NCBI RefSeq assembly: GCF_030068455.1
Contig: NZ_JAQOSQ010000003.1
Span: 62,001-126,000, forward strand
Length of the DNA stretch: 64,000 bases
Origin: Roseofilum casamattae BLCC-M143
GTDB lineage: Bacteria > Cyanobacteriota > Cyanobacteriia > Cyanobacteriales > Desertifilaceae
Reading direction: 5' to 3'
A program made the translations under genes and the position numbers. This document shows, piece after piece, positions 1 through 9,700 of this stretch. How positions within the stretch are numbered: position 1 is the first letter of the stretch; every line of letters starts with the position of its first letter. The notes beneath the pieces were generated by a model. The model was given only the letters and a program-made list of their open reading frames with translations. It was not told where the DNA came from and made no database searches.

Positions 1-1242
1 AGTGGAGAGCATCTTTTAACCCTAATTAATAATGTCCTCGACCTCTCCAAAATCGAAGCCGGACGCATAACTCTGAATGAGAAAAACTTCGATCTGCATC
101 GCTTGCTCGACGACCTTCACGATATGTTCCAACTCAAAGCCAGCGACAAAGGTTTGCAGTTGCTTTTAGAATCTGAAGAACATCTGCCTCGCTACATTCG
201 CACCGATGAAGTCAAACTGCGGCAAATCCTGATTAATTTAATTAACAACGCCCTCAAATTTACCAAACAAGGAGGCATTTCTGTCAAAGTCACTCACCAG
301 TTAGAGAAGCAACAGCCAACCACCATACATTTTGCAGTCGAAGACACCGGAGCTGGCATTGCCCCTGAAGAACTCGACCAGCTCTTTGAAGCCTTTACTC
401 AAACGGCAAGCGGCAAACAAGCCCAAGAAGGAACCGGGTTGGGACTCTCCATCAGTCGTAAATTTGTGCAATTAATGGGAGGAGACATACAGGCAACCTC
501 TCGCGTGGGAGAAGGAACGGTCTTTAGCTTCGAGATTCAATGTCTGGAAGTAGAAAGCACCGATGTGGAAGCATTAAGCACCCAACGGCGCATTATTGCT
601 CTCGAACCGGGTCAACCTCGCTATCGTCTTCTAATTGTCGATGATAAACCAGTCAATCGCCAACTATTAATTCATTTGCTCGGTCCTTTAGGCTTCGAGT
701 TGCAAGAAGCCAGTAATGGTAAAGAAGCTGTGGAAGTGTGGGAGAAATGGGAACCTCATTTAATTTGGATGGATATGCGGATGCCGGTGATGGATGGATT
801 TGAAGCGACTAAAACGATCAAAGCCACGACCAAAGGACAAGCCACGGCGATCGTGGCCCTGACTGCCAGCGTCTTGGAAGAAGAACGGGCAGTGGTATTA
901 TCGGCAGGATGCAATGATTTCCTGCGCAAACCTTTCCGAGACGAGGAAATATTTCAAGCCCTAGAAAAACATCTAGAGGTGCGTTATATCTACGAAGAGA
1001 GCGGGCCTTCCTCGAAGAATGAGGCTCCACAAAAAGAAGTGCTGACTGCTGAAAATGTGCAAGCTTTGTCCCCAGAATTACAGAAGCAATTGCGTCAGGC
1101 AGTTATTAGTAGTAGTCAAAAACAAATTGCGGTAGTTGTGGCAGCGATCGCCGAAACAAATCTGACTTTGTCGGAAGCGATCGCCTCTCGTTTATATAAC
1201 TTTGAATATGACAAGATTTTGCAATTAATTCCCAACGAGTAA
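1..1242 (+). CDS. Hybrid sensor histidine kinase, C-terminal part (5' truncated by window edge)
   Basis: The reading frame is open from base 1, so the gene starts upstream of the window and only the last 413 residues are visible. It opens inside the HisKA dimerisation region (VLDLSKIEAGR). The HATPase_c domain follows, with the N box around LINLINNALKFT, the G1 box DTGAGI and the G2 box GTGLGLS. A receiver domain begins near residue 200 (LLIVDD); its phospho-acceptor Asp lies in WMDMRMPVMDG and its conserved Lys in RKPF. About 90 C-terminal residues have no clear domain and could be a degenerate phosphotransfer region. The protein is expected to autophosphorylate on His and pass phosphate to its own receiver. 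The sensory input is outside the window, so the signal is unknown. Confidence 0.93.
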   Translation, partial: SGEHLLTLINNVLDLSKIEAGRITLNEKNFDLHRLLDDLHDMFQLKASDKGLQLLLESEEHLPRYIRTDEVKLRQILINLINNALKFTKQGGISVKVTHQLEKQQPTTIHFAVEDTGAGIAPEELDQLFEAFTQTASGKQAQEGTGLGLSISRKFVQLMGGDIQATSRVGEGTVFSFEIQCLEVESTDVEALSTQRRIIALEPGQPRYRLLIVDDKPVNRQLLIHLLGPLGFELQEASNGKEAVEVWEKWEPHLIWMDMRMPVMDGFEATKTIKATTKGQATAIVALTASVLEEERAVVLSAGCNDFLRKPFRDEEIFQALEKHLEVRYIYEESGPSSKNEAPQKEVLTAENVQALSPELQKQLRQAVISSSQKQIAVVVAAIAETNLTLSEAIASRLYNFEYDKILQLIPNE

Positions 1243-1332
1243 ATTTAAAGATGATATATCTTGAAATTCTCAATTTATTGCCTCAAGTCGTTAAAATAAA
1301 GTGAAATTACAGCAGGATAAGAAAGAGCGTTG

Positions 1333-1992
1333 ATGAACGACACAGCTACGCACAGAAATGGGTCTCTTGGCGATCGCAATCCCGTATTACTCATCCACGG
1401 TATTTTTCGCAAAGCTTATGTGTTCGATAAGATGGCAAGATTTTTAGACGATCGCGGATGGGAAGTACATCGATTTAATGTGGTTCCCAATACTTCTGTG
1501 GTAGGCTTAGACCGATTGGCTTTACAGATTAAAGATTATGTAGATACTCATTTTTCCCCCGAACAACCCATCGATCTGGTGGGATTAAGCATGGGAGGAT
1601 TGGTCAGTCGCTACTACCTGCAACGCCTGGGAGGAATTGAGAGAGTTCAGCGATTTATTACCATTGCTTCGCCCCATCATGGCACTTATTTAGCTTATTT
1701 TCTTCCCTTTATTGGCTGCGTGCAAATGCGTCCGGGGAGCAACTTTTTAAAGGATCTCAATCAAGACGCGCAACAGCTCGATCGACTGCAGTTTACCTCA
1801 ATTCGGACGGATTATGATTTTGTCATTATTCCAGCGAATAGTTCGCACATGCCAGTCGGCCGCAATCTGAAAATTCCGGTGTTTCCCCATGCGATGATGG
1901 TGCGTAGCGATCGCACGTTGGCCATTGTTGAAAACGCCTTGATGGAGAAACCGCGATCGCCGCTGAAAAACCGGATTTCTCGCTCTACCTGA
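1333..1992 (+). CDS. Alpha/beta hydrolase, lipase-like (219 aa)
   Basis: This is a small alpha/beta-hydrolase of the lipase/PGAP1-like kind. Visible motifs are the oxyanion-loop HG element (LLIHGIF) near residue 25, the nucleophile elbow GLSMGG near residue 88 and SPHHGTY after it, as in bacterial triacylglycerol lipases. A TTG lies just before the ATG at 1333, but the ATG is the better start. There is no signal peptide, so it probably acts in the cytoplasm on an acyl ester. It follows the histidine kinase by about 90 bases on the same strand and converges on the cluster that ends at 2074. The substrate cannot be read from the sequence. Confidence 0.85.
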   Translation: MNDTATHRNGSLGDRNPVLLIHGIFRKAYVFDKMARFLDDRGWEVHRFNVVPNTSVVGLDRLALQIKDYVDTHFSPEQPIDLVGLSMGGLVSRYYLQRLGGIERVQRFITIASPHHGTYLAYFLPFIGCVQMRPGSNFLKDLNQDAQQLDRLQFTSIRTDYDFVIIPANSSHMPVGRNLKIPVFPHAMMVRSDRTLAIVENALMEKPRSPLKNRISRST

Positions 1993-2073
1993 AGTCATGA
2001 GTCACATCAGTTGCAGCAAGCTCAATTTCTCGACTGATATTAAGGTATTAGCGATCGCCTTTAGTCCTTGCCA

Positions 2074-2973
2074 CTACATATGAGCATCAAACCAGTCAAT
2101 CAGTTCGTTTGGCTGCTCTGAAAAGTATGTGTATCCGTGGAATCGCTCGGGTGTACCATCTACCCAAATCAGTTTTTTGTCATTGTTCGGAAGAGTATCG
2201 AAGAAATTCTGAATTGCCCCTGAATACATCGAAGCATCGTTACGAACCTGCAGTACCAGGGTGGGAAGTGTGACGGATGAGGCCAGTGGCATAATGTCGT
2301 AATCGTCGAGACGGAACCCCAATATCTGGCGCAGTTTTCGATCGTAAAGCTCTGCACCTGCCTTCGGATCGATCCCCATTGATTCGCAGGATTTTTCAAT
2401 CATGGCACGACCCTGCACTGGTTGAATGGCTGTCATCGATTTGATGTGCGAGAACTCTTCCGGGTGTTTTGCCATCGCGATCAAAGTTGAATTACAGCCC
2501 AAGCACATGGTGTGCAGTGAGGTCGTCATTGCACGAGTGTCCGGCCGATTCTGGACATATCGCAATGCACCCAGAACGTCTCGCCATTCGAGCAAACTAA
2601 ACCCGTTGGTTCCTGAAGAGGCACTCAGGCCGTGGTCGCGGATATCATAGGCGAGGATGTTATAGCCAGCGTTGTGTAATGCTTTGTACTTGGGTAGGAA
2701 ATTGACCTCGAATCCGCCTCTGAAACTAAATGCGTCCAGGTGTCCGGCAAACCCATATCGGTTGCCGGGGCCAAAGTGATTGCAAACCAGCAACTTGTGG
2801 GAATCTGCTGGAATAAACCAACCTTCGAGACGGGTTCCGTCAATGGCATTGAAGAAAATATCTTCATATTCCATTCCATATTCATTTGGCCGTCGGAACA
2901 GAGGAGTTCGGAGCGGATTGGCGATCGCCTGCACCATCGCAGTTACTGCTTGATGCATCTTGTCGTTGTCCAT
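2074..2973 (-). CDS. Alpha/beta-hydrolase-fold protein, last gene of the PKS cluster
   Basis: This 299-residue protein has the layout of a dienelactone-hydrolase/X-Pro-peptidase-like alpha/beta hydrolase: an N-terminal segment (DGTRLEGWFIPA), an oxyanion-loop region (NHFGPGNRYGF), a strand with DIRDHGLS, and a late strand/His region (LPTLVLQVRNDAS, ERFHGYTYF). The expected GxSxG nucleophile elbow is not canonical; the best candidate is LGCNSTL, where the Ser position reads Asn or Cys depending on alignment. It may therefore be catalytically altered or structural. The ATG at 2973 follows a good ribosome site (AAGGGGATTGT). It lies 32 bases beyond the P450 stop on the same strand, so it is likely the distal gene of the biosynthetic operon and could trim or release a product. 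Confidence 0.75.
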   Translation of the reverse strand: MDNDKMHQAVTAMVQAIANPLRTPLFRRPNEYGMEYEDIFFNAIDGTRLEGWFIPADSHKLLVCNHFGPGNRYGFAGHLDAFSFRGGFEVNFLPKYKALHNAGYNILAYDIRDHGLSASSGTNGFSLLEWRDVLGALRYVQNRPDTRAMTTSLHTMCLGCNSTLIAMAKHPEEFSHIKSMTAIQPVQGRAMIEKSCESMGIDPKAGAELYDRKLRQILGFRLDDYDIMPLASSVTLPTLVLQVRNDASMYSGAIQNFFDTLPNNDKKLIWVDGTPERFHGYTYFSEQPNELIDWFDAHM

Positions 2974-3005
2974 ACAATCCCCTTGTAGACTATTTTTCTA
3001 CTAGT

Positions 3006-4487
3006 TTAGGGTAAGTTCACCATTTCCCGAACATTGCCCGTGACTTGACCCACGCCTGCGGTATAGTTTCCATCGCGCGATCGCGGAATTAGGGTCAGTC
3101 CATTTTTGGGCTTAATCGAAATAATACCGCTGCGATCGATAGTTTGTCGGGGAGCATATTCCCAGCGGCAATGTTGCAATAACATGGCTAAAATAATCTT
3201 CATTTGCATCATAGCAAATCCCGCACCAATGCAAAGGCGAGGGCCGGCGCTGAAAGGATTATATTCGTAGATGGACGGATTAATCGTTTCCCAACGTTCC
3301 GGTTTAAAAGCTTCGGGGTCGGGATAGAGATCGGGCATATGATGGGTATGGTAGATGCTCGCCAACACTTCCGTACCGGCAGGAATCTCGTATCCGCCCA
3401 ATGTGGTATCTTCTGAGGTAATCCGTCCGTTCCAAGGAATAGCGGTGAGCACGCGCAAGCTTTCTTTGATTACCCGTTCTAATAAAGGCAGTTTATCCAG
3501 TTGCTCTAAGGTTGGAGCATCGCCGTGCAACACTCCATCCAATTCGTCTACCAGATCGGACATAATTTGTGGGTGTTGCGAGAGGATGAGCATAATCCAG
3601 GTTAAAGAACTGGAGGTAGTTTCGTGACCGACGAGAAACAGAGTACTAATATGGCCGATAAGTTCTTCTTCAGTGAGTTCCAGTCCGCTTTCTTCATCCC
3701 GCGCTTCAATTAACATGGAAAGCACGTCGTTTGCTTCTGCCAAAGTCTTGCGTTTATCTGCAATAATCGATGTCATTTTCTCTTCATAGCGCTGCAAAAC
3801 ATTCAGATAGCTGTGAAACGGAAAACCGGGAAGATCGTAGGGAATCAAGTTGCTCATTTGCGAGGCTTGATAGTCAATAATTTCCTGGAAAATTTCGCCA
3901 ACGGTTTTATCTTTTTGTTCGATATCTTCGCCGAACATGGTTTGCGTGGCAATGCTCATGGTTAAGCCTTCAATTAACCGGTCGAAGGCAACGGGTCGGT
4001 CGATAACTAGACTATTCAGGCGCAACTGAGTTAAGGAGGTCATATCATCCTGATAGGATAGTATTTTTTTCCGATGAAACGAGGGCATCATCAGCTTGCG
4101 CTGGTCGATATGTACTTGGCCATTCACGCCAAATAATCCGACACCAAAGGTTTTTAAAGGTTTAGTCCGTCGGGACTCTTCGCGCTTGCCATAAACTTTC
4201 CCGGACATGGGATGTTTGTGATAGATATCGTGCTTCATCGTCACATCTTTGATGATATCCGGACCGTAGGCGAGAATGGTTCCGGGACAATTGCGATCGG
4301 ATGAATAAAGATTGAATTTTTGATCTTTAACGAGAGAGGCAATTCTGCCATAGTCTCGGAAGACTTTGTTGCTATATCCAATAGGATCTTGCGCAAACTG
4401 CCAGACGTTGGGAATACCTCCCGTTAAGGGTAAGGGAGTCGGGCCGGGAAGGTTTATTTTAGTTTTGACTGGGGGTTGAGCGACCAT
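3006..4487 (-). CDS. Cytochrome P450
   Basis: This is a full-length bacterial class P450 of 493 residues. The I-helix oxygen-binding motif reads GHETTSSS near residue 300, the K-helix ExxR is ESLR, and the heme-binding loop FSAGPRLCIG supplies the axial Cys near residue 417. There is no N-terminal membrane anchor, though the proline-rich start (LPGPTPLPLTGG) resembles the CYP110/CYP102-like families common in cyanobacteria, which act on fatty acids or terpenes. It sits 31 bases after the flavin monooxygenase and 32 before the terminal hydrolase, so it is probably co-transcribed and hydroxylates or otherwise oxidises the polyketide product. It needs ferredoxin and a reductase from elsewhere; none is in the window. 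Confidence 0.95.
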   Translation of the reverse strand: MVAQPPVKTKINLPGPTPLPLTGGIPNVWQFAQDPIGYSNKVFRDYGRIASLVKDQKFNLYSSDRNCPGTILAYGPDIIKDVTMKHDIYHKHPMSGKVYGKREESRRTKPLKTFGVGLFGVNGQVHIDQRKLMMPSFHRKKILSYQDDMTSLTQLRLNSLVIDRPVAFDRLIEGLTMSIATQTMFGEDIEQKDKTVGEIFQEIIDYQASQMSNLIPYDLPGFPFHSYLNVLQRYEEKMTSIIADKRKTLAEANDVLSMLIEARDEESGLELTEEELIGHISTLFLVGHETTSSSLTWIMLILSQHPQIMSDLVDELDGVLHGDAPTLEQLDKLPLLERVIKESLRVLTAIPWNGRITSEDTTLGGYEIPAGTEVLASIYHTHHMPDLYPDPEAFKPERWETINPSIYEYNPFSAGPRLCIGAGFAMMQMKIILAMLLQHCRWEYAPRQTIDRSGIISIKPKNGLTLIPRSRDGNYTAGVGQVTGNVREMVNLP

Positions 4488-4518
4488 GAGATTAATGGAT
4501 AATTATTGTAGAATTAGG

Positions 4519-6003
4519 TTAGGAACAGATAAAGTCGTTGCGATCGGCTTTGCGGGTGGCGAACCAATAGCGCACGGAGGAATAAGGCCAGTTGTTGGTG
4601 AGTTTTCCGTCCTCATTTTTATACCAACTGGAGCAGTTGTTCATCCATACGGTTTTTTCGGCACTTTCTTGTAGTTTTTCGTTAAACTCGGTATTGGTTT
4701 CTGGTTTAACTTTTAGGTTAGTAATTCCTTGCTCTTGCATCATTTCAATGCAGGAGCGAATGTAGTTGGCTTGGCATTCCAGCATAAATACAATTGAGTT
4801 GGAGCCGAGGTTGGTATTGGGACCGTAGAGCATGAAGAAATTTGGGAAGTCGGGAACAACAATTCCTTTGTAGGCTTGGGGGCCGTTTTCCCAGGTTTCA
4901 TGCAAACTTTTTTGGTGCGGGCCGACGATTTTTAAAGAGGAGAGAAATTTCGTGGATTGAAACCCAGTTGCCCAAATGAGAGCATCGATTTCGTGCTCTT
5001 TGCCATCGGTGGTTGCGATCGCATTTTCCGTTATTTTATCGATAGGTTGGTCGATGACTTCGACGTTGGGAAGTTGCAGGGTTTCATAGTAGTTACTCGA
5101 GAGCAAAAAGCGCTTGCACAGGACGGGTTCTTTCGGTCTGAGCACTTCTTTGAGGCGTTCGTCTTTCACCCGACTCTCGCGATAGTTATTCAGCCAAATG
5201 GCGGCGATTTTACCGGCAATACCATCTTTTTGCAGGTTAATCGTAACTAGGAGAGATTCAAAGTAGAGATAGACCGACCAGCGATAGAGGGTCATGAGGA
5301 AGGGGAAGGTGCGGAAGAGCCAATGATCGAATTCGGTCAGTTGGCGATCGCTTTTCGGAATCACCCAATTCGCACTCCTGTGAAATACAATCAGTTTTTT
5401 CACCTGTTGGGCGATAACGGGCAAGAATTGCACGGCGCTCGCACCAGTACCTATGACTCCCACGGTCTTCCCATTGAAGTCGTAATTGTGGTTCCAACGA
5501 GCGGAATGGAACTGGGTTCCTTGGAAGGTTTCCCGTCCTTTAATATTAGCAATTTTCGGATTATTCAGTTGCCCGCAGGCACTAATGACAATGTTCGCTT
5601 GCAATTGTTCGCCGCTGGAAGTAGATACATTCCAAATAGTTTCTTTTTCGTTGAAAACGGCTTCCGAGATTTCCGTATTGAGGTGAATGTGGCGAGTAAT
5701 TTCGTATTCTTCAGCGCAGTCTTCCAGATAGGTGAGAATTTCTTTTTGTTTCGGATAGTCGCGCGTCCAATCTGATTTGGGAGCGAAGGAATAGGAATAG
5801 AGAAAGGAAGGAACGTCGCACCCGCAACCGGGATAGGTATTGTGATGCCAAGTTCCTCCTAGATTATTGGCTTTCTCATAAATTTTGAATGAGGTAATTC
5901 CTGCTTTTTTCAGGGTGATTCCCATCCCTAACCCAGCAAATCCAGCACCAATAATGAGGATTTCAAGCGGTGATTTAGACTGATTTACCGTTCCATTTGT
6001 CAT
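4519..6003 (-). CDS. Flavin-containing monooxygenase, Baeyer-Villiger-like
   Basis: This 494-residue FAD/NADPH monooxygenase has the FAD Rossmann motif IIGAGFAGLG near residue 14 and a second NADPH dinucleotide motif GVIGTGASAVQ near residue 185. Between them lies FQGTQFHSARWN, which fits the Baeyer-Villiger fingerprint FxGxxxHxxxW[P/D] except that the final residue is Asn. ATG at 6003 is preferred over an upstream TTG because AGAGGAATTTCA precedes it. Family knowledge suggests ketone-to-ester oxygen insertion or N/S-oxidation. In this cluster it may oxidise a polyketide ketone, which is inference. The gene lies between the lipocalin and P450 genes on the same strand, with a palindromic repeat (6044-6068) in its leader. 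Confidence 0.9.
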   Translation of the reverse strand: MTNGTVNQSKSPLEILIIGAGFAGLGMGITLKKAGITSFKIYEKANNLGGTWHHNTYPGCGCDVPSFLYSYSFAPKSDWTRDYPKQKEILTYLEDCAEEYEITRHIHLNTEISEAVFNEKETIWNVSTSSGEQLQANIVISACGQLNNPKIANIKGRETFQGTQFHSARWNHNYDFNGKTVGVIGTGASAVQFLPVIAQQVKKLIVFHRSANWVIPKSDRQLTEFDHWLFRTFPFLMTLYRWSVYLYFESLLVTINLQKDGIAGKIAAIWLNNYRESRVKDERLKEVLRPKEPVLCKRFLLSSNYYETLQLPNVEVIDQPIDKITENAIATTDGKEHEIDALIWATGFQSTKFLSSLKIVGPHQKSLHETWENGPQAYKGIVVPDFPNFFMLYGPNTNLGSNSIVFMLECQANYIRSCIEMMQEQGITNLKVKPETNTEFNEKLQESAEKTVWMNNCSSWYKNEDGKLTNNWPYSSVRYWFATRKADRNDFICS

Positions 6004-6043
6004 TGAAATTCCTCTATACAATTAATCTAATTAAAATTAACCG

Positions 6044-6068
6044 GTAGGGTGGGCAATGCCCACCTTAC
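6044..6068. repeat. REP-like palindrome (GTAGGGTGGGCA family)
   Basis: Two 12-base arms (GTAGGGTGGGCA and TGCCCACCTTAC) flank a single central base, with one mismatch. It lies in the 105-base gap between the lipocalin gene and the monooxygenase gene. Its outer bases match the palindrome at 46686-46712, so both probably belong to one dispersed cyanobacterial repeat family. As RNA it would form a strong hairpin, which could attenuate transcription or stabilise mRNA ends inside the cluster. Confidence 0.8.
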
Positions 6069-6108
6069 ATATTATTCTAAATGACTATATGTTTTATTCT
6101 TATTCCGG

Positions 6109-6615
6109 CTAGCTGACTCGCTCCCAGGTTAAGTCAGTGTAGACATTCCCCATAACTGGGAGACTCAGAACGAGCTGATTTCCGTTTAATTTGACATCGC
6201 GAATTAAGTCGGTATTTACCCAGTCAGGGATTAAGCTGACATCGAGATGGTGAATTACTTTGTTGTCTTTTAGCTCGTAGGTTCCGGCGTAGGAAACATA
6301 GTTCCGACTGGCTTTAAAGTAACTGAGCGTCGCTTTAATAAATTTCGGTAATTGTTTAATTAATTTCAGACCGGGGGTCAAGTTTTTCAAATCTTGGACT
6401 TCTTCGGGGGATAAATCCATAGTCGGGCGATCGCTCATCATCAAGCAAATGGAAACATAACCGTCTTGAGTATACATCGCGTATCCCTTCGGAGTCTTGC
6501 CCATGGGATAAATGGTTTCTCCTCTAGCATCAATAGTTTTGAATTCCAGAAGCTTCCAGGTGCCGACAACATCGGCTGCTGATACCGCATTTCCTTCTGC
6601 TGCACTCTGAGTCAT
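6109..6615 (-). CDS. Lipocalin-like domain protein
   Basis: This 168-residue protein matches the lipocalin-like pattern found as single domains in bacteria and fungi: VGTWKLLEFKTIDARGE at the first strand, then G(Y)AMYTQDGYVSI, and a second half with YAGTYELKDNKVIHH and late strands LVLSLP and LTWERV. There is no signal peptide, so it is probably cytoplasmic. It lies about 90 bases after the giant PKS on the same strand and ahead of two oxidases, so a plausible role is holding a hydrophobic intermediate or acting as a small cyclase/isomerase. That role is inference. Homologues of this domain often sit in biosynthetic clusters. Confidence 0.8.
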   Translation of the reverse strand: MTQSAAEGNAVSAADVVGTWKLLEFKTIDARGETIYPMGKTPKGYAMYTQDGYVSICLMMSDRPTMDLSPEEVQDLKNLTPGLKLIKQLPKFIKATLSYFKASRNYVSYAGTYELKDNKVIHHLDVSLIPDWVNTDLIRDVKLNGNQLVLSLPVMGNVYTDLTWERVS

Positions 6616-6706
6616 ATTCTGAGTCCCCCATGGCTACTCAACATTGGTTAATATTATAAAATAAATATTAAATTCTGTCATCTATTTTCTTGGCTAATTT
6701 ATTGTC

Positions 6707-9700
6707 TTATTTGTGCCTTGCTGTCAGCACATCATCGATAGTTTTCAACAGTAAAGATTGACTGCGATCGAAGTACATATGTTTGCCGGGAAATCTGTTT
6801 GTGGCAAACGATCCGGTACTATAGTTCGACCATTGCGAGAGTTCGTTGCTTGTCAGGATTGGATCGTCAATTCCACTTATGCTAGAAATGGGACAAGTAA
6901 GCGTTACTTCGGGAGTATAGGTGTAGCTTTCGACCAGTTTTAGATCGCTATTAAAGATGGTCATAAATTCATCAAGTAATGCGCGATCGCTCATAATGGT
7001 TTCGGGAATATCCGAGATATCGAGCAAGTATTGCAGTTTCTCATCTTCCGATAAGGAGAGGAGTTGGTCTAACCAGGCGATTTCGGAGGGAGGTTTGGCT
7101 CCGCTGACGAATAAATGTACGGGTTGAGTGTTGTATTTGTTCTGCAAAACACGGGCAACTTCAAACGCAACGATTGCTCCCATGCTATGTCCGAAAAGTG
7201 CTAAAGGTTTATCGGAATAAGGATGGATGACTTCACCTAAGGTTTCGATGAGTTCGCTAAAGTTAATTATCGGGGTTTCGTCAATTCGCTGTTGGCGTCC
7301 GGGGAGTTGAATGGGTAATATTTCAATCTGGGAGGAAAGCTGGCTCGACCACTGTTGAAAGAGGGAAGCGCTAGACCCCCAAGGATGGAAACAGAAGAGA
7401 CGAGTTTGTGCTTCTTGTCGAGTTTGGTGATAGGCAAACCAACTCGCGCTCGAGTTATCTGAGTTGGAGATGTCTAGAGATAGAGTTTCGGTGGAATTTT
7501 GCAGAGCGGGAACCAGTTGTTGGGCTAAGGTGGCAATGCTCGGCCCGCTCATCATCTGATTCACCGATAGACTAATCTGGAGGTCGGTTTCGATACTATT
7601 TTTTAAGTCGATAATGCTTAAGGAGTCGAAGCCAAGATCGAGTAAAGAGTGTTGGAGATTGAGCGCGCGATCGCCTTTTACTTTAAGTAGTTTACGCGCC
7701 TTCTCTTGTAAATATTCGATCAGCTTTTTCTCGCATTCTTCTGGGGATACGCGTTGCAGTTGTGCGAGAATATTGGAAGAGTCGGACGAAGGTTCTGGTT
7801 CTGGTGCAACTTCGGGTTTCGGCTGATAATTTTGCAGGACTTTCAGCAGTTTGGGTAAAACTTTTATCTCGGTTTTCGTGAGTTTCTCGTTTGCTTTAAT
7901 CTGCTCGACTAGTGTATCCACATTTAGAGAACCTAACTGATTAAATGGCAGTCCGTTTTGCTCTCCTTCCACCCAATAGCGCTGGCGCTCGAAAGGATAG
8001 GTGGGTAGGGAAACTTTACGATGTCCGTCTCCAGAAAACTGCGACCAATCCACTCGCGCTCCCCGTTGGTATAATTCCGCTAAACTGGAGAGCATGTATT
8101 CCCAATTATCGCCTCCGCGACGTAGAGAAGGCAACCAAGCGATCGCACTTTCTGGCAAACATTTGCGTCCCATTCCCAATAAAATTGGATGGGGACCGAC
8201 TTCCAAGAAAATATCGTATTCTCCTCGGTTTAAGGTATCCATTCCTTGCGCAAATCTAACCGGTTTCCGAATATGATTGACCCAATAGTCAGCGGTTGCC
8301 ATATCTCGGTCGAGTTGAGAACCGGTAACGTTAGAAATAACTGGAATTTGCGGCATATAATAGGTAATGCCAGAAGCAATAGTGGCAAACTCGGCGAGCA
8401 TGGGTTCCATAAGCGAGGAATGGAAAGCATGAGATACTTGCAGTTGTTTGTTTTTTATTCCGTTTGCAGTTAAGGATGCGACAATTTCGGTAATGGCGTT
8501 AATCTTACCGGAAATAACGACACTTTCCGGTCCGTTGATGGCGGCAATTTCGACATCCGGATGGGGTTCGAGCAGGGGTAAGATGGTTGCTTCTGATGCC
8601 ATTACCGCGACCATGGTTCCCCCTGCTGGAAGTTGCTGCATTAACCGGCCGCGAGCGGCAATGAGTTTAATTCCGTCGGCTAAACTAAAGATTCCGGCAA
8701 TAGTTGCGGCGACATATTCGCCAACGCTATGACCCATGACAATATTGGGTTGAATGCCCCAAGATTGCCAGAGTTTGGCTAAGGCATATTCGATGGAGAA
8801 TAGGGCAGGTTGGGTATATTGGGTTTGGTCTAAGATTGAGGTTTCGCTAACGGTTTCGGGATAGAGTAGGGAAACGAGCGATAGGTTGAGTTCTGCGCGC
8901 AAAAGTTCGTCGCATTGGTCGAGAGCTTGGCGAAAAACTGGCTCGTTGGCATAGAGTTCTCTCCCCATATTTTCGTATTGCGAACCTTGTCCGGTGAAGA
9001 GAAAGGCAATTTTCGGTTTGCTCGTTTGCGTTTCAGTTATTCGAGAATCACTTAAGTTTTGCAAGAGTTCCGCGCAACTGGAACCAGTGACGGCGAGGCG
9101 GTAAGGAAAGTGCGATCGCCCTATACTCGCAGTATAGCAAATATCGGCAATATTCTCTTCGGGCGCGTTTCCTAAATAATCTCGATAATTGCGCGCCAAG
9201 GTCTCCAGAGAACCGGAAGATTTTGCCGATAACGGGAGGAGATATAGAGGACGATTTTGGCAAGCGTTGCTATCTTTAATTTGAATAACGGGCGCTTCTT
9301 CTAAAATGGCATGAGCATTGGTTCCGCTAAAGCCTAAAGAACTGACGGCAACTCGTCTTGGTTCAACTCCCGGATGTTGCCATGGTTTTAATTCGGTATT
9401 CACATAAAACGGACTATTGGCAAAATCAATATGGGGGTTCGGCGTATTATAATGAAGGGATGGCACGAGCTGTCGATCGCTCAAACATAACGCTGCTTTG
9501 ATGACGCTCGCAACTCCCGCCGCCCATGCCGTATGACCGATATTGGTTTTCACCGAACCAATGGGGCAATATTGCTTCTCTTGCGTATACTGAGAAAAGA
9601 CTTCCGTTAATGCATCCATTTCGATGGGGTCGCCGAGTGGAGTTCCCGTGCCGTGAGCTTCCACAAAGCTAATAGTGGCTGGATTTATTTCTAATTTCTC

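Noticed and set aside
3006-4487. P450 as a tailoring enzyme of the cyclodipeptide synthase
   Set aside because: It lies about 38 kb away, inside a tightly spaced gene set with the PKS, and is on another strand.
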